Below are positions 18,626-26,716 of a stretch of 64,000 nucleotides of DNA, piece after piece. The DNA lies in assembly GCA_024684375.1 (NCBI GenBank), contig JAIKWZ010000008.1:62001-126000 (forward strand). The letters are read 5' to 3'. How positions within the stretch are numbered: the first letter of the stretch is position 1; each line of letters begins with the position of its first letter. The position numbers and the translations under genes were made by a program. The DNA comes from Clostridiales bacterium. GTDB taxonomy: Bacteria > Bacillota > Clostridia > Christensenellales > Aristaeellaceae. Below the pieces are notes generated by a model that searched no databases, was not told the origin of the DNA, and saw only the letters and a list, made by a program, of their open reading frames with translations.

Positions 18626-19643
18626 ATTCCTCGATCTCCTTTATCAGCTTTTTCCAGCCGTCCTCAAACTGTCCCCTGAACAGCCTGACGGGCGGGAAGT
18701 CGGTGTATTCGCAGGGTTTGAGCCCGTCACGAACGTAGGCTTTCGCGAAAGTCGGTACCTGCATGAGCTCTTTGAGCAGCCACGCGGGCGTGGGAGTATC
18801 CATTCGCTCGATGACCGGCGGGTCGTTATCGATGAGCGCGTCCGCGGTGCCCTTCCAGTTGATGGTCACGTCGCAGTCCCCGCCCACGAACTCCGTAAAG
18901 TGGTGAAGCCCACGGGCGCCTCCGCCCAGCAGCCGTCCCGTAAGAGCGTTTTCCTTCATCAAGCGGTACTCTTCCCGCATAAGCGCGCAGCCCGCCTGGA
19001 AGATGACGTCCCTGTCCGCCTGTATCTCTCCCGCCGCAAGCTGGTTTTTCAGGCAGTCATCGAATATGCCCGCGATGCAGGTGATGTAAATGGGGGCGCT
19101 GCCGCCGCTTTGCTTATACGCCTCACATGCGGATATGCACTGGGCGACAGACATGATCTCCGTGGCTATCACGGGCACGTTCCTGCCCGCCAGGTACTTT
19201 ATAGCCTCCAGCCCCGCCTCCGTGGTCGGGATCTTGGCGATCAGGTTCTTGCCCAGCGCCAGGTCGCTGAGCGCCTCGTTTATGATGTTGGCGGGATCGT
19301 CCTCCCTGAAGGGATCGCCCTGCAGGGAGACGAAGCCGTCCAGCCCGCCCGACGCTTCGTAAATGGGCAGGAATTTGTCCATCAGCAGTTTCACGCTTTT
19401 GCGCTGCACGCAGGCGGCCGCCTCCGGCGCGTCGTGATACTTCTGCACTGCCTCGCCTATGAACGCGAGCACCCTGTCCCGCATTTCCGGATTGGACAGC
19501 ATCTTGCCGCAGTAGGTAGGGTTGGTGGTACAGCTTACCGCGCCCGCCTCCAGCGCCCTGTCCGCCTCGCTCAGCGTGGGATTGTTTATCCACATACGGG
19601 TTTGGGTGCGCTGCATGACCCTCTTAAAATAGCTCTGACTCAT
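18615..19643 (-). CDS. Transaldolase-family protein
   Basis: A 342-residue protein of the transaldolase/fructose-6-phosphate aldolase superfamily. It has the strand-1 signature AGAVSCTTNPTYCGKML and the NLIAKIPTTEAGLEAIKYL segment with the likely Schiff-base lysine, followed by PVIATEIMSVAQCISACEAY. Length fits a full transaldolase, but it is divergent from housekeeping Tal, and its position directly after a split transketolase and before a cupin suggests a role in a dedicated sugar pathway. The ATG overlaps the transketolase C-subunit stop (ATGA). The substrate is unknown. Confidence 0.8.
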   Translation of the reverse strand: MSQSYFKRVMQRTQTRMWINNPTLSEADRALEAGAVSCTTNPTYCGKMLSNPEMRDRVLAFIGEAVQKYHDAPEAAACVQRKSVKLLMDKFLPIYEASGGLDGFVSLQGDPFREDDPANIINEALSDLALGKNLIAKIPTTEAGLEAIKYLAGRNVPVIATEIMSVAQCISACEAYKQSGGSAPIYITCIAGIFDDCLKNQLAAGEIQADRDVIFQAGCALMREEYRLMKENALTGRLLGGGARGLHHFTEFVGGDCDVTINWKGTADALIDNDPPVIERMDTPTPAWLLKELMQVPTFAKAYVRDGLKPCEYTDFPPVRLFRGQFEDGWKKLIKEIEEYGK

Positions 19644-20530
19644 GCTTTCACCGCCTTTATCACGTCTTCTGCAGCGATATGGTACTTCACTTTAAGTTCC
19701 TGCGCGGTGCCGCTTTCGGGGTATACGTCCTGAAGACCCAGCCGGGTCACCTTTCTGCCCGCGATCTCGCACACCGCGCTGCCCAGGCCGCCGTAAATGT
19801 TGTGATCCTCGATCGTTATCACTTTTTTCGCCTTTTCGATATAAGGCAGCAGCGCGTCCTCATCCAGGGGCTTTATCACGTTAACGCCAAGCACGGTCGC
19901 ATTTATGCCCTCGTCTTTGAGGACGTCCGCCGCCTCCATCGCGTCCGCAAGAGGTGCGCCGCAGCCGATTATCAGCGCATCGGAGCCGTATTCCCGCTTT
20001 ACGAAGCCGCCGCCCACTACCGGATCACGCCCGCTGCCTATACGACAGTACACGGGGCCGTCGGTCTCGTAAGCCTTGTATACCATCGCCTTTGTGTCTT
20101 CAGCGTCGTACGGCGCCAGCACGGTAAAACCCGGTACGGCTCGCATTATGCCAACGTCCTCGAAGAACTGGTGGGTCACGCCTTCCCTTTCACCGGAGCA
20201 CATTCCCGCGTTGGCGCCGAAGAATTTGACGTTAAGGTGCGGATAAGCTACGAAGGTGCGCATCTGCTCCACCGCCCGCATGGTCAGAAAGCCCGCATAC
20301 GCGCACACGAAAGGTTTCATGCCCGCGCTGGCCAGCCCCGCCGAGATCATGACCGCGCTGCCTTCCGCTATGCCGCACTCCACTATGCGCCCGGGGTACT
20401 GTTTTTGCAGTCCGGTCGCCCTGAATACGGCCACGGAGTCGGCGGAGACCATTACCACCTTGTCATCCTTCTCGATAAGCTCGGTCAGCGCCTCCACGAA
20501 AGCCGTGCGGGTGGATGATATCTCAGCCAT
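19640..20530 (-). CDS. Transketolase-like C-terminal subunit (pyrimidine-binding and C domains)
   Basis: A 296-residue protein corresponding to the second half of transketolase. The cofactor-activating glutamate lies in CGIAEGSAVMISAGLAS, and the FVCAYAGFLTMRAVEQMRTF helix and the C-terminal domain (VITIEDHNIYGGLGSAV) are typical. It should form a heterotetramer with the N-terminal subunit encoded directly upstream, which it overlaps by 8 bases. Split transketolases occur both as general pentose-phosphate enzymes and in specialised pathways (for example apulose-4-phosphate and sulfofructose transketolases); the operon context favours a specialised role. Confidence 0.88.
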   Translation of the reverse strand: MAEISSTRTAFVEALTELIEKDDKVVMVSADSVAVFRATGLQKQYPGRIVECGIAEGSAVMISAGLASAGMKPFVCAYAGFLTMRAVEQMRTFVAYPHLNVKFFGANAGMCSGEREGVTHQFFEDVGIMRAVPGFTVLAPYDAEDTKAMVYKAYETDGPVYCRIGSGRDPVVGGGFVKREYGSDALIIGCGAPLADAMEAADVLKDEGINATVLGVNVIKPLDEDALLPYIEKAKKVITIEDHNIYGGLGSAVCEIAGRKVTRLGLQDVYPESGTAQELKVKYHIAAEDVIKAVKA

Positions 20531-21341
20531 TTATCATCGCCTCCAGTTCATTTACCGCCGTACGATACTGCTCGTCGTTGGGCGTGCCCTTGTGCCAGGC
20601 GTTGTTGTGTTCCATGTAGCTTACGCCCTTGCCCTTCACCGTGTGCGCCACAACGCACAGCGGCTTTCCCGGATGGAGAGAAGTGAGCGCGTCCATTATC
20701 TGCTTCACGTCATGTCCGTCGATCTCTTTGACTTCGAAACCGAACGCGGCGAATTTGCCGGGAATGTTTATCACGCCGCCCACGTTTTCCACGCTGCCGC
20801 CGGACTGCATGCCGTTGTTGTCCACGATAAGGGTAAGGTTGTCCAGCTTATACTTGGCCGCGGTCTGCGCCGCCTCCCAGTTGATGCCTTCTCCCAGCTC
20901 ACCGTCGCCGGTGAGCACGTAGGTCTTATAGCTTTTGCCCTGCAGTTTCGCCGCCAGAGCCATGCCCGTTGCCGCCGCGAGCCCATTGCCGAGACTGCCG
21001 CTGGTCATGTCCACCCCGGGCGTCTTTTTCATGTCCGGGTGTCCCTGCAGTATGCTGTCTATGTGCCTGAGCGCAGGATAAAGGTCGCGGGAAAAATAGC
21101 CTTTCTGTCCCAGCGCCGCGTACAGAGCGGGGCAGGCGTGCCCCTTGGACAGCACGAAACGGTCCCTGTCCTCCCAATGGGGATCCTTTGGATCCACGTT
21201 CATCACGCCGAAGTACAGGCACGCCACTATATCCGCGCATGATAAAGAAGGCGCGGGATGCCCGTCCTTGGAGCGGTAGATCATTTCGATAATGTCACGG
21301 CGCAATTGGTTGCCCATGCGCGCAAGTTCCTGACAGTTCAT
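20523..21341 (-). CDS. Transketolase-like N-terminal subunit (ThDP diphosphate-binding domain)
   Basis: A 272-residue protein matching the first third of transketolase: RRDIIEMIYRSKDGHPAPSLSCADI at the start, RFVLSKGHACPALYAAL, and the thiamine-diphosphate GDG...NN motif (TGDGELGEGINWEAA through LIVDNN). With the adjoining C-subunit it would transfer a two-carbon ketol unit between sugar phosphates in the cytoplasm. Its ATG overlaps the stop of the racemase-like gene (21338-21341) and its end overlaps the C-subunit, so the pair is made in fixed ratio. No domain is missing from the combined pair. Confidence 0.88.
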   Translation of the reverse strand: MNCQELARMGNQLRRDIIEMIYRSKDGHPAPSLSCADIVACLYFGVMNVDPKDPHWEDRDRFVLSKGHACPALYAALGQKGYFSRDLYPALRHIDSILQGHPDMKKTPGVDMTSGSLGNGLAAATGMALAAKLQGKSYKTYVLTGDGELGEGINWEAAQTAAKYKLDNLTLIVDNNGMQSGGSVENVGGVINIPGKFAAFGFEVKEIDGHDVKQIMDALTSLHPGKPLCVVAHTVKGKGVSYMEHNNAWHKGTPNDEQYRTAVNELEAMING

Positions 21342-21994
21342 TTGCCTTTCACCGCCTTATATACCGCTTTGGCGCCGTTTGAGGGACTCTCGAACACCTT
21401 AAGCCCCGTGGCGGCAGCCACCTCCCCGGCGTTATCCGCCATTGAACCCTGCGCCAGCACCAGGCAATCAGGTTTATCCAGCTTTTTTGCTGCCTCTATA
21501 AGCTTTTCTGCTCCGCCTCCGAAAGCGTTGTCCGCCAGCACACCTTCAAGCCTGACCTGCCTGCCCTGCTTCATCGCGCAGTCCTCCAGCAGCCTTAAGG
21601 AGGGCTCCAGCGTGGATGACAGGGTGGCGATAACGCCTATCCTTTCGTATGAAGCCGTAGCCTGCAGGGCCATTTCCTCGTCGATCCTCACCAGCGGCAC
21701 TCCCAGCGCCTCACAGACCGGCTGGCACACGCCCGCAAAGTCGCCCACGGATGAGCAGATGTTGAGTATCGCTTCCGCGCCGGCGTTTACGGCCTGCGCA
21801 TACATGGCGTTCAGTCTTTTGAGCGCCTCCACGGAGGGGCGCCCGTTTTTCACCGCGTCCGCGATGATGGAAGGGTCGGACAGGGTTATGAAGGTCAGTT
21901 TGTCACCCTCAAACGCCTTTGTGAGTTCGGCCTCCACCCTCTTTACCAGGCTGAAGGGCATTCCCGTGTAGACCAGCGCGATCTTGTGTTCCAT
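21338..21994 (-). CDS. Asp/Glu/hydantoin racemase-superfamily protein, second catalytic Cys position altered
   Basis: A 218-residue protein with the pseudo-duplicated fold of this superfamily. The first cysteine motif reads ILNICSSVGD. At the second position, where racemases carry a GCT-type cysteine after a hydrophobic strand, it reads CLVLAQGSMAD, so the expected cysteine is displaced or absent. That argues against a standard two-base racemase and for a one-cysteine isomerase or decarboxylase-like member. ATG at 21994 is favoured by GAGG seven bases upstream; a GTG at 22000 overlaps the GH127 stop. It lies between the GH127 and transketolase genes and is translationally coupled to both. Confidence 0.68.
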   Translation of the reverse strand: MEHKIALVYTGMPFSLVKRVEAELTKAFEGDKLTFITLSDPSIIADAVKNGRPSVEALKRLNAMYAQAVNAGAEAILNICSSVGDFAGVCQPVCEALGVPLVRIDEEMALQATASYERIGVIATLSSTLEPSLRLLEDCAMKQGRQVRLEGVLADNAFGGGAEKLIEAAKKLDKPDCLVLAQGSMADNAGEVAAATGLKVFESPSNGAKAVYKAVKGK

Positions 21995-21996
21995 AC

Positions 21997-23853
21997 TCAC
22001 ACCTCGTTACTGCTTTTTTTGATGTCATATCTGACCGGGATCCAAATTCTCATCTCTTTGAACCCACTATTGTCCCACTCGAAATACGGGATAAGACTGA
22101 TTTCCTGCTCGATCAGGGCAGTTTCTCCCACTTCTTCATATAAACCGGCAGGAGTGGAGCTCAGCCGCCAGCCGCGGGTCTTCAGCCTGATGACCGTTTC
22201 CCCGCATATGTCCGCTTTTTCCTCTGCGAACTCCGCATTAGCGGGCAGGTACAGGCCGGACAGATTCTCGTCCTCCGCGCAGTACACGATCGGCCCGCGC
22301 ATAACGCACACGCTGGACTCGTTTTCCTCCAGTTTGGCTTGAGCGCGGATGAGGCGCGGGGTCATGTCGAATGTGATCTCCGGCGCGTTTATATCCAGTT
22401 CCCTGAAGCCGCCTCCATTAAAAGCAGGCACCCTTGCCAGCAGGCGGAAAGGCGTGTTGTTCCAGTTTTTGATATTGAAGCTCACATGCCCGTCCCAGGG
22501 GTAGTCAGTGACCTCCTCTATATCGAACTCGGCGCCATTTTTGAGGCTGACGTGCGTCTTGCAGGGCATGTAAAGTCCCGTGTACAGCGCGTCGTCGCCC
22601 GTGAAGAACGCGTACTGGGGCAGGTGGGCCATAAAGCGGGAAAGGTTCGTGGGGCAGCAGAAGCATTTGAATGTGTCTGAGCGTTCCCTCGGCCACATAA
22701 GGAAGTAGCCTACTTCTCTGGTGCGCCTGAGCATATTCTCATAGAAGTATTTGTTTCCGTCCGGGCTCACCGCCGCAAAGGCCAGGTTGTAGGCGGCGCG
22801 CTCAATATAATCGATGTACCGGGATTCCGGGAACAGCTGGAACATACGGCTTGCCCACATAATGCCGCCCAGCGACGCGCAGGTCTCGTTATAGGCGGTG
22901 ATGTTTGGCAGCTGGTACTCATAGCCGAACGCCTGGTGCACCCGTTTGGAGTTGATAAGGTCTCCGAACGGCGACGCGCCCGTGTACAGCGCACCCAGGC
23001 CGCCCGTGATGTACATTTTCTTGTTCACCATGTCGTCCCAGCAGCTCAGAAGCACCTGTTCCAGCGCCTCGTCTCCCGTCTCCAAGCACAGATCCGCCAC
23101 GCCCGCGTACAGATATGTCGCCCTGACCGCGTGTCCGCGCATCTCCCGCTGTTCCAAAAGCGGGATCTCGTCCTGGTTGTCGTCGGTCCCGTTTAAGACG
23201 TATTTTCTCAGCTCCAGTGCCGCCTTCAGCGCGGACAGATACCTGTCCTCCCCCGTCAAACGGTACAGTTCCGCCAGCCCCATGTAATGGCTGGGGCACA
23301 CCGCGCTCATGGCCTTTTTGTCCCTGAGCGCCATCAGATACCTGTTGTACAGGTAATCCGCCGCTTTTTTTGACACCCTCAGCAGCGTCTCCCCCTGACC
23401 CATTCTTTGGGCCGCGGCGGTCAGGGTGAAAAGGTGGCCGAAATTGTACTCCTCAAAATCGTCCTGATCCGCGTGCCTGACCATCTGCCCCTTGCGCGAG
23501 GCGATGATCTGCTTCGTGGAGATGTAGCCGTCCTTTTCCTGCGCGCGCTCTATGAGCGCGGCATATTCGGAGATGTCCTGCCCGAAGAGCACCATGCCCT
23601 CCAGCAGTTTGTAGAAGTCACCATCACCGTACACGTTGCCCCGAAACTCGCCTTCGCTTTCCCCCGCTGCGATCCTGAAGTTCTCCAGCGCGTGGAAAAA
23701 GCTGTCCGGGTCGGAAAAGATCTCCAACAGGTGGGGTATCATGCTGTTTTTGGCGCTGTCCCGGCGCTTGCCGATGATCCCGCCCTCCTGAGCGACCTGG
23801 GACGTCAGCATGTGCGCCTTCGCGTATGTGGATCTGGACGTATCCGTAATCAT
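21997..23853 (-). CDS. GH127-type beta-L-arabinofuranosidase
   Basis: A 618-residue (alpha/alpha)6-barrel glycosidase. The zinc/thiolate site known from GH127 is clear: AYNETCASLGG near residues 320-328 supplies Glu and Cys, and KCFCCPTNLSR near residues 395-405 supplies the Cys pair that includes the nucleophile. A C-terminal beta-sandwich follows. It removes terminal beta-L-arabinofuranose from plant glycans or hydroxyproline-linked oligosaccharides. No signal peptide is seen, so it is cytoplasmic and acts on imported oligosaccharides. It overlaps the GH29 gene upstream by 4 bases. Subfamily-level specificity remains inferred. Confidence 0.88.
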   Translation of the reverse strand: MITDTSRSTYAKAHMLTSQVAQEGGIIGKRRDSAKNSMIPHLLEIFSDPDSFFHALENFRIAAGESEGEFRGNVYGDGDFYKLLEGMVLFGQDISEYAALIERAQEKDGYISTKQIIASRKGQMVRHADQDDFEEYNFGHLFTLTAAAQRMGQGETLLRVSKKAADYLYNRYLMALRDKKAMSAVCPSHYMGLAELYRLTGEDRYLSALKAALELRKYVLNGTDDNQDEIPLLEQREMRGHAVRATYLYAGVADLCLETGDEALEQVLLSCWDDMVNKKMYITGGLGALYTGASPFGDLINSKRVHQAFGYEYQLPNITAYNETCASLGGIMWASRMFQLFPESRYIDYIERAAYNLAFAAVSPDGNKYFYENMLRRTREVGYFLMWPRERSDTFKCFCCPTNLSRFMAHLPQYAFFTGDDALYTGLYMPCKTHVSLKNGAEFDIEEVTDYPWDGHVSFNIKNWNNTPFRLLARVPAFNGGGFRELDINAPEITFDMTPRLIRAQAKLEENESSVCVMRGPIVYCAEDENLSGLYLPANAEFAEEKADICGETVIRLKTRGWRLSSTPAGLYEEVGETALIEQEISLIPYFEWDNSGFKEMRIWIPVRYDIKKSSNEV

Positions 23854-25265
23854 GGCCTTGTCACCTTTATGACGTAAATATCCTCGTCGGGAACGTTTTG
23901 GGGCAGCTTAACGGCAAGAGAATCCTCGCTGTGGACATATTCGGCCTCGCCCGCGCCCAGCACTTCCACCTTCGCTATATCCCTGAGATGGGCAGCCCTG
24001 CCCAGCGATTTTACCTTGTACTCGCCTGTATCGCTTTTGCCCATGCACAGCACATAAACGCACTTGCCCTTCTGGGTGAAGCGGAAATCCTGCCCTGTCA
24101 AGCGGTACTGCCCCGCCTCCATGGCGATGCCGTCCTTCATCTGCTGCTTGACACGTTCCACGTTGTAGTCCTCGTTGGTGGCTTTGGTCACGCCTTCGTG
24201 GGCCACCTCAAAGGGCACCGTGCCGTAAATGGCCTCGCCGTATCTGTTCAGCCAGTCTCCCACCTTATACAGTTCCTTTTTCGCTTCCTCCGGGAACGTG
24301 CCGTCCGCGTTGGGGCCAACGTTGAGCAGGAGGTTCCCGTTTTTGCTCACAACGTCGCACAGCTGCTGGAGGATGTGGTACGCGCTTTTGTATTTGGGGT
24401 CTTGCACTATGCACCAGGTGATATTGTCTTCCAGCCGGTCGTCCGTCTGCCAGGTATATGGCTGCTTTTCGGCGAAGCGGCCGCACTCCACGTCGTACAC
24501 TCCCACACCCTTGGGGAAGTCCGCCTGCTTGTAGGTCATTATCCCGTCGGTCACGCCCGCCTGATTGTAGTAAATGTCAGCCGCCTCACGGCGCACTTCC
24601 TCGGGTATGATCAGCATGCGGCTGTCGTAATACAATACGTCAGGCTTATACTTCGTGGCGACCTCCCTTACCTTCTCCAGCCAGACCTTGCAGAATTTCT
24701 CGTCCGGCATGCGGTAGGGCATGTAACGGCAGGTCTCAAGCGGCAGCGCGGGACCGTAATACACCTCGTTTTTCGGGTCGTACACGTCCGCATCCGGGTC
24801 GGAAGACATGAACCAGCCCCACAGCCACTGGTGGTGCAGGGTAGCCAGGAATTTGATCCCACGTTTCCTGAACGCCTCAGCGCACTCCCCCACCACGTCC
24901 CGGCCCATGTAGGTCACAGAGTTAATCGGGTTCACGTCGCTGTTCCACAATGAATAGTTGTCCGCGTGCTCCGACACGGGACCGGCGTACTTCGCCCCGG
25001 TCCTCACCACCAGCTCCGCCCACTCGTCAGCGTCAAAATTCTCCCCTTTGAACATGGGGATAAAGTCCTTGTAGCCGAACTCGCTCAGTTTGCCGAAGCG
25101 CTTAACATGCTCAAGGTTCTGCTTGGAACCCTTAAGGTACATGTTGCGGGAATACCATTCGTTCTCGCACGCGGGCACGCTGTACACGCCCCAATGGAAG
25201 AACATGCCGAACTTGGCGTCCCTGAACCACTGCGGGCAGTCCCTCATCTGCATCGACCAGTCCAT
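23850..25265 (-). CDS. GH29 alpha-L-fucosidase
   Basis: A 471-residue glycosidase beginning with the GH29 hallmark RDAKFGMFFHWGVYSVPA, continuing with KYAGPVSEHADNYSLWNSD (the usual EHHDGF-type strand, here altered) and PDVLYYDSRM, where the terminal Asp is the probable nucleophile, and LLLNVGPNADGTFPEEA. It hydrolyses alpha-L-fucosides by retention. There is no signal peptide, unlike many secreted fucosidases, which fits intracellular processing of imported oligosaccharides. It starts 3 bases after the esterase stop and overlaps GH127 by 4 bases. Confidence 0.88.
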   Translation of the reverse strand: MDWSMQMRDCPQWFRDAKFGMFFHWGVYSVPACENEWYSRNMYLKGSKQNLEHVKRFGKLSEFGYKDFIPMFKGENFDADEWAELVVRTGAKYAGPVSEHADNYSLWNSDVNPINSVTYMGRDVVGECAEAFRKRGIKFLATLHHQWLWGWFMSSDPDADVYDPKNEVYYGPALPLETCRYMPYRMPDEKFCKVWLEKVREVATKYKPDVLYYDSRMLIIPEEVRREAADIYYNQAGVTDGIMTYKQADFPKGVGVYDVECGRFAEKQPYTWQTDDRLEDNITWCIVQDPKYKSAYHILQQLCDVVSKNGNLLLNVGPNADGTFPEEAKKELYKVGDWLNRYGEAIYGTVPFEVAHEGVTKATNEDYNVERVKQQMKDGIAMEAGQYRLTGQDFRFTQKGKCVYVLCMGKSDTGEYKVKSLGRAAHLRDIAKVEVLGAGEAEYVHSEDSLAVKLPQNVPDEDIYVIKVTRP

Positions 25266-25268
25266 GTA

Positions 25269-26627
25269 TTACCTCCGCTGTTCTGCCTTCACTCTGTAAA
25301 ACGGGATCACCGGCAGTAAAGTAGCGCTGTCCCTGAACGCTGCGCGGAAAGGCGCCTCCTCCATGTCGTAGGAAACGAACACATCGCCCTGCGCCGGCCG
25401 TGACAGCTCAAGCGTTATAGTGTCTCCGCCGAATGTGACTTGCGTTATTTCAATTATACCAGAATCATCCTGCGCGCGAAAGCATTCGTTGAGCCTTATA
25501 TTGCACTGTCTGCGCAATTCTCCCTTAAGAAGCGATATCTTTACGCGTATCTGCCTGCCTTCCGCGCAGACCTCCTCTGCCAGAGGAGCCGCCGCGCCCT
25601 TGCAGATCAGTCTTGCCAGTTCTTCGCCCAGCGCAACGTTGGCCGCGGAAGAATTATGTATCTCATCCCCCAGCTCCATACCCGTTGTGGGCAAAAGATA
25701 CACTTTTTTCATCTCCCGCGCAAGGTCGGTCTGCGTCTGGCGGATAGTGTTCCACGCATCGAAATCATGGGGGACGTCGTATCGGTTAAGCTGGAAAGTA
25801 TAATAAGGGATCTCGTACCCCAGCGCCTTTCGGGTCTCGTCCACCATATATCTGAACTGTTCCGCGTAGGTAACTGTATTGCTTTCAAGCGCCTCGGTGC
25901 AGCCCTGATACCATAGCACCGCCTTCGCGCCGCCTGCCTTCTTTATCCTGCGTATCATGTTCAGGTTGAGAACGCCGCCCTGCCGCGCATCCCACTGCCG
26001 GATGGCGCTGCCCCCCTGAGCGCAGGCGATAAGCCCCACCGGCGCGCCGGTAAATCCGGCGTATGCCCTGCCGAATGATATGAATGGCGAGGTGCCCGTC
26101 TGTCCCATGGGCGCGTTCGGGCAGTCGGGGGCATCGGTGGCGTCGTTCAGCGGGTGTACGGCCATGTCCCAGTTCCCGCTGTTTCTGAGCACGTGCACCA
26201 TCATGTCCGGAGGATCAAAGGCCACGCCGCTGCCGTAGCCCGCGGCGTTGCTCTGCCCCGCCACGGCAAACACGTCCCCGGCGCCTATATGCGTTCTGAT
26301 GTCGCCTCTGAAGCGCCAGTGCTCGCCCGTCTTCGCGCTCACCGCGTCCAGGCAGGTCTCCAGGCGGTACAGCCCGCCCCGCGGCAGCTTGAGCTCAGTC
26401 TCCCATGTCTTGTCAGTGAATCCGTCCGCCGCTTTCCAGTCGTACACCAGCGAATTGTCGTCCTCGCGCGCCAGGCGGAATTCGGGGGTCACGGACGAAA
26501 CGCCCGCCTTTTTTGCCCCTTCCTCAAGCCGCCACGACCCCCCGATCTTCACCGTCGCGGTGCCGTCGTAAGTCTGAACCACCTGCCAGGACTGCAGGCC
26601 GAAGGTTATCCTCGTTCCGTAAAACAT
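25269..26627 (-). CDS. Sialate O-acetylesterase-like SGNH carbohydrate esterase
   Basis: A 452-residue protein with the esterase motif VFAVAGQSNAAGYG near residue 115, whose serine is the nucleophile, a GLIACAQGGSAIRQWD block, VLWYQGCTEAL, and a catalytic DEIHNSSAAN segment. A beta-sandwich flanks the SGNH domain on both sides, as in the SASA family. In plant-glycan loci these remove O-acetyl groups that block glycosidases; sialic acid need not be the substrate. ATG at 26627 is chosen because AGAGGTG is 5 bases upstream. No signal peptide is visible. It is separated from the binding-protein gene by a hairpin. Confidence 0.82.
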   Translation of the reverse strand: MFYGTRITFGLQSWQVVQTYDGTATVKIGGSWRLEEGAKKAGVSSVTPEFRLAREDDNSLVYDWKAADGFTDKTWETELKLPRGGLYRLETCLDAVSAKTGEHWRFRGDIRTHIGAGDVFAVAGQSNAAGYGSGVAFDPPDMMVHVLRNSGNWDMAVHPLNDATDAPDCPNAPMGQTGTSPFISFGRAYAGFTGAPVGLIACAQGGSAIRQWDARQGGVLNLNMIRRIKKAGGAKAVLWYQGCTEALESNTVTYAEQFRYMVDETRKALGYEIPYYTFQLNRYDVPHDFDAWNTIRQTQTDLAREMKKVYLLPTTGMELGDEIHNSSAANVALGEELARLICKGAAAPLAEEVCAEGRQIRVKISLLKGELRRQCNIRLNECFRAQDDSGIIEITQVTFGGDTITLELSRPAQGDVFVSYDMEEAPFRAAFRDSATLLPVIPFYRVKAEQRR

Positions 26628-26675
26628 TGCCACCTCTGATAAACCGCGATACTTATAGTCTTTATTATTCTAAAA

Positions 26676-26702
26676 TTGCCGGAGGAGAACCCTCCGGCAA
26701 TC
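26676..26702 (-). terminator. Hairpin between the solute-binding protein gene and the downstream enzyme genes
   Basis: A perfect 11-bp stem (ATTGCCGGAGG / CCTCCGGCAAT) with a 5-base loop sits 14 bases past the binding-protein stop. The minus-strand tail is TTTAGAATAATAAAG, a weak U tract. A partial terminator or 3' stabiliser that raises binding-protein mRNA over the downstream enzymes is the likeliest role. Confidence 0.68.
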
Positions 26703-26716
26703 GTTTGAGAAACGTA

